Below, piece by piece: positions 56,285-64,000 of a DNA stretch of 64,000 nt. The DNA is from Aselliscus stoliczkanus (lineage: Eukaryota; Chordata; Mammalia; Chiroptera; Hipposideridae), in the NCBI GenBank assembly GCA_033961575.1, contig CM066730.1, forward strand, positions 113,455,523 through 113,519,522, in the 5' to 3' direction. Both the position numbers and the translations under genes were made by a program. Numbering within the stretch: the stretch's first letter is position 1; each line of letters starts with the position of its first letter. The notes under the pieces were generated by a model. It searched no databases and was not told where the DNA came from. It was given only the letters and a program-made list of their open reading frames with translations.

Positions 56285-56425
56285 GCTATGATTTAATTGA
56301 CCCATTGAATGTTGTAACTACTATGAATCGGGTGCTGTAAGTGTTGGGAATACAGAGATGAGTAAGACCTGGTTCTTGTGTGCTTTTTGTCCTTAAGAAA
56401 TCTGGTGTCTATAGGGGGTGGATTG
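56285..56425 (+). repeat. Ancient interspersed repeat, L2/MIR-era
   Basis: TGTTGGGAATACAGAGATGA, GTAAGACCTGGTTCTTGTGT and AATCTGGTGTCTATAG follow the same old pattern as at 39055 and 50430. Confidence 0.45.
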
Positions 56426-56799
56426 GAATTCTTATGGAGAGAAACAAATGTGATGGAACATGTTCACATCTGTAAATTCTTTGTTTTTTGGCATTCAAAT
56501 TACTAGAATATGAGCAATGGACTCTTCTTCTATTAAGCAATTCAAGTTGGTGGTTGCAAAAATGTAACATGGTCAGAGTGATCTGTGGCAGCAATATTCT
56601 ATAACCCCGCAAAATAGGAACATTTCCTGTGTTTTTCAAAAGAAAACTGTGACTCATACCATTTTGCACATGGGGCCAAAGACCAAAGAATACTTTTCAC
56701 TAGCTTTACGAGGCCCCTTAAACCCAAGTGTTCAGTATTTTGAAACAAACAAGGGCTAAGACAGAAGCGCAAAGGAAGATATCCATCTCCTCCATTCAT

Positions 56800-57085
56800 C
56801 TTGAAATTCTATTATATCTTATTCTCTTGTCTGTGCTGTAAATCTCTTTCCCCCTCTTCCATTTTGCTAATCTCATTCATTCTTCAGATCTCAGTTAAAT
56901 ACCATAGCCTCAAGAAAGCCCAGGCACTCCAAACTACGGTGGGGCCTTCTTTGTGTGTGCATACAACACCTTGGCTTTTTCCTCAGGTCACGTATCACAA
57001 TTATTATTCAAGTGATCATTTATGACATTATTTGTTTAATGTTTGCTTTACCATATGGCTCTAGTAGATTGGCAACCGGAGTTTT
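56800..57085 (+). mobile_element. L2 LINE relic
   Basis: CATTCATTCTTCAGATCTCA, CAAGAAAGCCCAGGCACTCC and TCAGGTCACGTATCACAATT match the L2 3' region by order. No frame remains. Confidence 0.6.
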
Positions 57086-57159
57086 AGGAATTTGTAATTA
57101 TTTCTCAGTAGGAAGATTTAAAGGCTGAATGAAACAAGAAGCAGTGATTTTATCTTTTT

Positions 57160-57636
57160 TTTTTTTTTTTTTTTTTTTAAAGATTTTATTGGGGAATTGG
57201 TGGAGGGGAACAGCGTTGGGGAATCGGGGAAGGGGAACAGACAAGTTGCCGTCTTCTTGTTCTTCAGTTTTAGTTGCGGAGGATGTTGCTTCACTGTTGG
57301 TATCGTCATTGCGCTCTTCCCGGATGAGGCAGATCGGTCGCTGGCCTCTGGATGTCGCTCATCGCAGCTATTGGCAGCTCACGCTTGGCTGCCAGCCGCT
57401 CACGCTGGCTGCGGGCCGCTCACTGCAGCCTATGGCAGCCCACTGCAGCAGGGGCTGCAGCCCACACCATCACCGGGGCTGCAGCCCACACCATCACTGG
57501 GGCTCGCACAGCCCAGCTCCAGGTGGAGCTGTTGTTAGCTGTAGAGGGCAGTGTCACTGGCCCTCATGTGGGATCCGAACCGGGGCCGCTGGCATCCCCA
57601 AACCAGCGCTTAACCAATGCGCCACTCGGCCGGCCC
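57160..57636 (-). mobile_element. Long composite SINE, derived subfamily (copy J)
   Basis: A minus-strand full-length copy with a T run of about 22 at its tail. It shares the diagnostic deletion and body form of copy I. Two adjacent 24-bp units at 57451-57474 and 57475-57498 (GGGGCTGCAGCCCACACCAT plus four bases) differ only in the last base, a private tandem duplication. The TSD is TGATTTTATCTTTTT at 57145-57159 and 57637-57651. Confidence 0.94.
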
Positions 57637-57839
57637 TGATTTTATCTTTTTATGAAAGAAGAAAGTTAAAAAATTGTAACAAAATGTTGGTTTCATAGAA
57701 GGGGAAAATGTGTTTACAAAGTAATGGAAGAGCTGTTTAAATGAAGAGCTGCGTAGATAAAAAGTATAGGTATTTATATATTTTAGACAACCTTTCAATT
57801 TTAACTTTAGTTTTTCAAAGACAATTGGAAAGATTAAAT

Positions 57840-57955
57840 TCTTTTTTTTTTCTTTTATTTTATTTTTAATTAGTTTCAGGTGTACAACACAGTGCAATAG
57901 TTATACATTTTACCCCTCAAAGTGACAACCCCCCACCCCCAATTCACCACCCCAC
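57840..57955 (-). mobile_element. L1 3' end fragment
   Basis: TTAGTTTCAGGTGTACAACA, CAGTGCAATAGTTATACATT and TTTACCCCTCAAAGTGACAA are the reverse of the young L1 3' end seen at 43968-45030. The copy is only about 115 bp long. Confidence 0.85.
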
Positions 57956-58110
57956 TAAATTCTTAAATTGTGGATTGACTGCTAAGAGCAGCTATGTGAA
58001 TTTATTTATTTATTTTCCAAAACTCTCCTCAAAAATCCCATGTTATAAAAAGCTTTTCTTTTCTTGTAAAAGGGAGTATATCAAGGAAAGATTGCCCACT
58101 TTAAGTATGC

Positions 58111-58570
58111 TGTTGCCAGTCAGATTCCCTGGAAAGAAAATTCTGAGAAGATCGGCATGCGGAAAGTTTACTTTGGAGCATTCTTAGGTCAATACCTGTA
58201 GGAGAGTGAAGGGAGACTACAGGATGGGCAGAGGGATAATACAAGCTCTCATATTGTCCCAAGAGACCTCACCTGACCGAGCAGGAGCTCCGGATCTAAA
58301 ATGGCCCTGAGCCAAGGAGATTGAACCTCTATACCCCTGTACTGATCAGTCATTGGATGCAAGTTACCCTGGGAAGGGAGCATGGCATTGGAAGAGGTGA
58401 GGACACTGTCTGGAGGGCCAGTAGGCTGTGAACTTCCATAATTTATAACCTTGGAAGCTGAGGAAAAAGTTCTTCAGGCCTGAAGGGAAGTGAACGATTT
58501 GGTCAGCACACTATAATGTCTACCAAAGTCCATTCCTTGTGCCACTCAGATCCATTTGCCTTATAAAAGG
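58111..58570 (-). mobile_element. Candidate LTR of an old retrovirus-like element
   Basis: On the plus strand the block opens TGTTGCCAGTCAGATTCCCT and continues with GAAAGTTTACTTTGGAGCAT. Read in reverse this is an LTR 3' end with an AGTAAA-type polyadenylation signal and a terminal CA. The other boundary and the partner LTR were not found. ERVL-type is a guess. Confidence 0.4.
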
Positions 58571-59319
58571 TCTAGGGACAGCTCCTTCAGGGTTTTGGTG
58601 GGCCTCTTTTTCTCAGTGAACACTTTCAAGAGGACGGTTAGTAGGATGAATCACAACCCCCACTGCTACAACTGGTCTTGAGGCTGGACAGTGTTCAGCT
58701 CAAGGGTGGAGGTCCTGAGAGCATGGTTGTTGCACTCCTATTCAGACACTACATTTCTACCAAGGCCCAGGAGCACACAAGAGCTGTGTATTTTTGGAAA
58801 GTGTTTAATTTTCCATTGCTGGTGATGTGGCTTTTCCCCAGAATGTTAGGATTCTTCATTGCAATTCTCACATTAGAGTTTGCCATAAATGCCACACAGT
58901 GTCTTCCCCACACCTCACAGATAACTATAAACCCATAAGGTCTGCTGTGTCCTTGGCCTAAGAGGCATGACTATCTGTACCATGACCTTTTGCTGCTGTA
59001 GGATGCACTCAAAGCTAGCAGCCTTCATGTTTCTTGGTAGAGGGGTCAGAACAATAGGCCAAGTGTGGAATATGCATTTTCCAGGCCCTCAAAAGGCCTG
59101 CCAGACACTTTGATTTCTTCTTTTTGGTGGGAAGGAGGAAATGCAATAATTTCTTTATTTTGAGAGGATGTCCTGGCAAGCTCCCAGACCAAGGGACCTC
59201 CAATATCTTACTGATGCTGCAGATCTCATTTTTTTGCAAGGTTTATCTCTACCCATCAGAGAATTATGTTTATTACTAAAGCTTCCAATGTACTTGCTGC
59301 TTCTTAATATTCTGGCCCA

Positions 59320-59802
59320 GGGGCCTGCCCAGTGGATTGTTGGTTAAGAGTTGGCTTGGGAGCACCAGCTCTGAGCAGCAGGGCTGCCATTTCGGATTCC
59401 ACATGGGCCAATGATGCTGTGCCCTCTACAGCTAAGATGGTGAACAACTGCTCGACTTGGAGATGGGTTGCTGTGAGTTGCCAGCGATGGAGTAGGCTGC
59501 AGTAGGGCTTCAGTGGGCTGCCATGAGCTACTGTGAGTGGCCGGTAGCCAGTGTGAGCATCCAGCATCCAGAGTGAGCTGCTGAGAGCCACAGTGAGCAG
59601 CCTTCCAGTGGCTGGTGACCCAACTGCCTCAGCTGGGAAGAGCACAATGATCACAATACCAACATGGGTCAGTGAAGCAACGTCCTCCACAACTAGACTG
59701 AAGAATAAAAAGACAGCAACTTGCCTGTTCCCCTTCCCTGATTCCCCAACACTGTTCCCTCCCCTATTTCCCCAATAAATCTTAAAAACAAAACCAAAAA
59801 AC
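59320..59802 (+). mobile_element. Intermediate-type composite SINE (copy K)
   Basis: A plus-strand copy beginning GGGGCCTGCCCAGTGGATTG. Its head contains CACCAGCTCTGAGCAGCAGG, shared with copies D and G, and the B box is TTTCGGATTCC. The tail ends TTTCCCCAATAAATCTTA plus A's, so the AATAAA is kept but the terminator is weakened. The TSD is AATATTCTGGCCCA at 59306-59319 and 59803-59816, exact over 14 bp. Confidence 0.93.
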
Positions 59803-60871
59803 AATATTCTGGCCCAATTTATATATCATTGGTATGGTAGACCAAATGTGATGTTCTGTGGCATGTCTAGATGATCCAGGTCCCTTTAGGCCATATTATG
59901 ATATAAGCTGAGAGAGTTAGCATGACCTGGGACAAGACTGTGAAAGTACACTGTTGTGAGAACTGTTTTTGATGGAGATGGAAAGAAGTATTTTACATGA
60001 GCCAGAGCAATGGCTGCATACTATGTACCAAAGACTATGCTAACCTGGCCTAGTGAAGATACATACCTGGCACAGTAGCTACAATTGGGACTACTGCTTA
60101 GTTAAATTTGTGGTGGTCTACTGTGTGTCCTTCAGGATCTATCTGACTTTGCAGGGACCAGACTGGCAAATTAATTAGATATGGCGAAGACCACAAACCT
60201 ACCATAGGTCTTTTAGGTTTTTAAGTATGGAACCAACCTCTGCCTGTCCCCTCAGGATGTGATATTAATTTTGATTTACTATCTTGCCTGGCTAAGAAAC
60301 CAATGTTGGGGTTGCAACAATTGCCAAGAAAGTCTCTTCCAATTAGGGGACCCATTTGTGGGTTCATGGACTCAGGGGACCTTCTGTGAGCTGAACTTCT
60401 TTTTTATTACTTGGCCTCCATGCGCTCTAACTGGCAGTTGGGAATGATGTCAACATGGGTTCTGGATCCAACAATCTTCAAAATACCCTGTCCAAATTAT
60501 GTGATTACTAAGCAAATGACTGTAGGTCCATTTTGAGAAGGACTAGGGAATCATTACCGTGTGTATTTGCCACAGCGTTGCAGAAGCCTTCCTCCTGGGG
60601 ACACAGAATCTCCTTCAGTCTATCAGTTATGGGTCGGAAAACTGGGTCAGATCCACAAACTGCACAGGGGATTGTGACTTTTTACATGCCATCAGCCTGA
60701 TTATCCATTTTTTGATTTTTTTTTAATTGTACAGTAAGCCTCACCTTTTTTGGTTGCCCATCTCTCTTGCACCTAGGGATACTATGTTCTGTCAATCATC
60801 TCTATAGCTCTCTGTAGGTCAGAACTCCCAGGTTGCCATTGCGATCTCACAGTGATGCCCACCTTACTTTT

Positions 60872-61254
60872 TTTTTTCCTAAAGATTTTATTGGGGAATT
60901 GGAACAGTGTTGGTGAATTGGGGGAACGGAACAGCCAAATTGTCCCTCAGTCTTAGTTGAGGGTGCAGCAAGCTCAGCTCCAAGTCCAGTCGCCCAGCTC
61001 AGCTCAAGATGTGTGTTCAATTAGTTGCAGGTGGGTGTAGCCACCATCCCATGAGAGAGTCAAATTGGCAGTCTTGTTGTTAGGAACACATGCTCTCACC
61101 AGCTGAGCCATCCTGCCACCTGTTGGCAGCTCAGCGGCAATCCAGCTCAGGCACAGTTCACTGGCCCATGTGGGAATCAAACTGGTGACCCTGTTGCTCA
61201 GAGCTTGTACTCTTGAGCAAGCTCTTAACCAACTGAGCCACTCGGCTGCCCATC
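60872..61254 (-). mobile_element. Dimeric tRNA SINE, Rhin-1-like (copy L)
   Basis: On the minus strand the first unit starts GGGCAGCCGAGTGGCTCAGT with a TTTGATTCCC B-box region. A second tRNA-like unit follows at about 61118 with GATGGCTCAGCTGGTGAGAG. Both carry TGGCTCAG-type A boxes. The tail has AATAAAATCTTTAGG, the same T+ signature as the long composite copies. TSDs at 60858-60871 and 61255-61268 are diverged, so this copy is older. Rhin-1 naming is from recall. Confidence 0.85.
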
Positions 61255-62872
61255 CCCGCCTTACTTTTGACGGTTATTTTTCACCATCTGGTCTCTATTG
61301 TTTTGGGGTTTTATCATCCTTTCTGCTATCAATGGATTTGTTTTTATAATGGAATCTATTAGTGTTAGCCTTGGCTAACAAAGGACAGCCACTACTGAGC
61401 TCCTCAATGGTGCTGGTGTCCCTCTAGGCAGTGTATTTCTTGTTGTTTTGTAGACAGAATGTCCTCTGGGCCTTCTATGAGGCCATAATTAGCTGGTGGT
61501 TTTCCTGGTCTTAATTAGTACTTGTCCTCTAGCATATTCATTTCTCTAAGCTTTTTGATCCCTCAGGATGTGTCATCCTGAGTCAGGGCTCCCAAATCAA
61601 TAACTTCTCTTTTATGCAACTTCATATTCACCTTCCTTGATCCAGCACTTGCAGCATTCACTTCACATGTACTTTCTTGCCGCCTGCTGGTACATGTTGG
61701 CTAGGTCCTGCAGCTCCTTCCAGATGTAGTCTCTTTCCATTTAGCAGGCTGAGCACAACTGCTGCTGAAGTTTTTTCGTGGTTTAATACTAAATTATGGT
61801 TGTGTAACCAGGGAGAGAGGTGGGGAAATATCCTGTAGAGATCCATGTTGTCTTGCAAAGCAGAGGCATCTGCAGCATCTTCAAGCACAGGGCAGGAAGG
61901 GTCCTAGATTTTCACAGGGAGGAGTGGGTTACTTCCTCCAACCAGAGAGTTCAGGAGAACCTAGTGATTGATGATTTTTGAAGAGTGGCCATTCATTATT
62001 TCAGGGTCCTATCCCACTCAGAGTTCCACCTTGACAAAGCAGACTTGCTGCAGCTGAGAATCCAACCTTTTATGTACCTTTGTTACTTATATAATAAAGT
62101 CCTGGTCTTGGTTCTTAGCCTTTTCTGTTCTTTGGCTTCAGGAGACTGGTCTCTTAAATGCTGCAAAGAGGTGCTCTAACTTTGATAACTGGCTTTTAAT
62201 TGCTAGTAAATCACCTGCAGCCTCTCATTATCTTTTCCCAAAAGCATTGATTGCCCCCAGAAAGAGCCTCTGATTGATTCTATATCTTTATGCTTACCAT
62301 TTCTTCCATATTTATCCAGTGCATGAGTTATTGCACCCGCCGGTGCATTCCTTTTCCCTTGATCATCTTTTGGTTTCCCCAGTGGTGGAAATTTTAACAA
62401 TTTTAACAGTGACACACTAACACATGTCAGGGGCTATCTATGCTCCATCTACCCACAGTGAGGAGACCCTCAATGCCAGTCAGTCAGTGGGTGATTCAGC
62501 TCCACAATCCTGTCGCATCCCACATGACTAGGCTAGGTGGGTGTGGAGAAGGGACGGTGAAAGGTTAAGGAAAAGAGAGAGACACAAAAGAGGAGAGAAA
62601 ACAGTTCAGGGCTAGGGGACCCCAGCCTCGTGGACTGGAGCCCCGAATCAGGCCTAACTGTTCCTTTTATTATCTTACACATAAGCAAGGGTCAATGTGG
62701 GGTCAGTGTAGCTTCCGTCGTCTGTGTGTCTCACACCGGAAAACATAGCTCAAGGCCAAACCACCCACAACTGCAAGCTGCCATTACCGGAGGCCCTATG
62801 AAGTTATTGTCATGCACCTCTTAAGAGACAGAACCTCTTCTGCCAAGGCTTACTAATAAGAATGCACAGAGG

Positions 62873-63001
62873 GGGCCAGCCGAGTGGTGCGGTGTTTAAG
62901 CGCTGGCTTGGGAACCCAGAGGCCCCTGTTCAGGTCCCACATGTGAGGGCCAGTGACACTGACCTCAAAAAATAAAAAGATAAAAATTAAAAAAAAAAAA
63001 G
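62873..63001 (+). mobile_element. Short head-only SINE (copy M) inside the LTR
   Basis: GGGCCAGCCGAGTGGTGCGG opens the head. The B box is TGTTCAGGTCC, and the A-rich tail follows GACACTGACCTC directly. The TSD AAGAATGCACAGAGG at 62858-62872 and 63002-63016 is a perfect 15 bp. The body and T+ tail of the long copies are absent. Confidence 0.94.
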
Positions 63002-63047
63002 AAGAATGCACAGAGGACAGATATTATCATATCAAGAGGTCATTTCA

Positions 63048-63627
63048 TAAGTCAGTTGGAGAAAGACAAATACCATATGATCTCATTTATATGTAGAATC
63101 TGAAAAAAATGAATGAATGAGCAAAGTAAACAGAAACAGTCTCATAGATATAGAGAAAAAACTGAGGGTTGCTAGTTGGGAGGGGGATGGGGATGAGGGA
63201 GAAGAGGAAGGGATTAGACAGCATAAATAGGTAACTACAATATTGCCACAGGGATATGAAAGACAGTTCGGGGAATATAATTAATAATGTTGTAAATATT
63301 TTGTGGGGTGTCAGCTGGTTACATGTCTTGTTAGGGAGACCATTTCATGGGTGGATTAGAGGCTTGATCACTGCACTGTACACCTGAAGCTGATGCTGTA
63401 TAATACTGTATACCAACTGTAATTGAATATATAGATAGTCACGGGATGTGGATTATACTGTGGAAGGGAGTCAAAGGAAGTGTAATAGATAAATATGATA
63501 TGAGAGGGGAGGAGTGGAGTGGCAAATTGGGGGAGGGGGATTGTCACTTTGAGGGGTAAAAAGTATAACTATTGCACTGTGTTGTACACCTGAAACTAAT
63601 TAAAAATAAATAAATTTTAAAAAAAAT
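63048..63627 (+). mobile_element. Severely truncated L1 inside the LTR
   Basis: The insert starts just upstream of the ORF2 stop region, is almost all 3'UTR, and ends TACACCTGAAACTAATTAAA plus A's. The TSD AGGTCATTTCA at 63037-63047 and 63628-63638 is exact. It lies about 30 bp from SINE copy M. Confidence 0.93.
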
Positions 63628-64000
63628 AGGTCATTTCACAGGCAGGCTGCCAGACCCTGAAGCAAGGGGTTCATGCCCTATTTCTGTCAACTCGTGATTC
63701 CTTCTATTGCCACGCACTGGTACCCACAGGCACCCACTGGTACCTATTGGCACCCATGCGACTGTGTCTGGCTTGGGTTGTTTCTCTCTTGAGAAATCTT
63801 ATCCGTCACTGACTAACCAGCCATCCTTTGGTGCCAAATATGGATATATACAGTAAGCTTAATATTGAAGTAATGATCTGCCTTTATGGAGAGGTGCATG
63901 GAGGCAGACAGGCAGGCTATAATGTGACACAATCCTATATATGTGTCTTCTTTCTTGTACCATGGGCTTAACATCTGTGACAGAGGAAGCAGGGTTGGGC

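Larger units (their letters stand above)
58571..62500 (-). pseudogene. Degraded endogenous-retrovirus-like internal region
   Basis: Minus-strand translations between about 61350 and 62420 give short collinear stretches joined across stops that resemble a retroviral gag region of ERVL type (for example the frames at 61888-61658 and 62415-62203). The rest may be pol-derived but no catalytic motif was identified. It is interrupted by SINE copies K and L. All frames are broken, so nothing functional is encoded. Similarity is judged by eye only. Confidence 0.4.
62511..63929 (-). mobile_element. Solo LTR, class II-like, with nested SINE and L1
   Basis: The LTR reads TGTCACATTATAGCC to GGATGCGACA on the minus strand, so it has TG..CA ends. 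The exact 6-bp repeat CAATCC flanks it at 62505-62510 and 63930-63935, a length typical of betaretrovirus-like (class II) ERVs. Without the nested SINE and L1 it is 684 bp. A minus-strand AATAAA at 62671-62666 precedes the U5-like pyrimidine-rich end. No internal region lies next to it, so it is a recombined solo LTR. Confidence 0.9.

Noticed and set aside
57129..57698. 189-residue open frame on the plus strand
   Set aside because: It lies over SINE copy J read antisense. The same peptide pattern recurs in SINE copies A, D, F, G and I.
59304..59804. 166-residue minus-strand frame
   Set aside because: It is antisense SINE copy K.
63829..63845. TTTGGTGCCAAA considered as a retroviral primer-binding site
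   Set aside because: It lies within the solo LTR and in the wrong place relative to the mapped LTR ends; no provirus follows.
1..64000. CRISPR arrays, operons, bacterial-type promoters or terminators
   Set aside because: None seen; the sequence is mammalian and repeats are dispersed retroelements and DNA transposons.

Overview
This 64 kb window reads as mammalian nuclear DNA, AT-rich and non-coding. I found no protein-coding gene, no spliced exon I could defend and no structural RNA gene. Almost everything recognisable is a transposable element, from very old (MIR, L2, L2-era DNA transposons) to young (SINE and L1 insertions that still have near-perfect target-site duplications, TSDs). The organism is inferred. 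The 13 tRNA-derived SINE copies begin with GGGCCGGCC-type heads, most longer copies end in an AATAAA plus TCTTT tail, and one older copy at 60872-61254 is a tRNA dimer resembling the Rhin-1 family described from horseshoe and leaf-nosed bats. Together with Laurasiatheria-type L1 3' ends and several DNA transposon families, this points to a bat, probably Yinpterochiroptera/Rhinolophoidea. A database search would be needed to fix the species.

Layout. 1-8.4 kb: old DNA-transposon and MIR debris, two SINEs, a long TA microsatellite and otherwise unassigned DNA. 8.4-16.8 kb: L2-derived sequence holding a hAT element with an exact 8-bp TSD, SINEs of several subfamilies (one inside a MER5A-like element), a hairpin mini-mariner and an internally deleted mariner with a remnant transposase frame. 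16.8-31.6 kb: a large unassigned block, an L1 insertion with a candidate 3' transduction, a MaLR LTR, many MIR/L2 relics, one strong CTCF-like motif at 25179-25192, and the first of two copies of an inverted-repeat MITE. 31.7-45.3 kb: the second MITE copy split by a SINE, a cluster of nested L1 3' ends joined to an L1 5'UTR-like block, a second L1 with an open ORF2 C-terminal frame, and old hAT relics. 45.3-58 kb: MIR/L2/L1M relics, a Tigger/MER2-like element and two SINEs of one derived subfamily. 58.1-64 kb: a degraded minus-strand endogenous-retrovirus-like region carrying two SINEs, then a 684-bp solo LTR with an exact 6-bp TSD that was itself hit by a SINE and an L1.

No genes work together here, and I saw no convincing undescribed molecular system. 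The most informative content is the insertion history. One window holds a graded series of SINE forms (dimer, intermediate, long composite, short head-only), several precisely datable nestings, a candidate L1 3' transduction, an unplaced MITE family and a short templated duplication.
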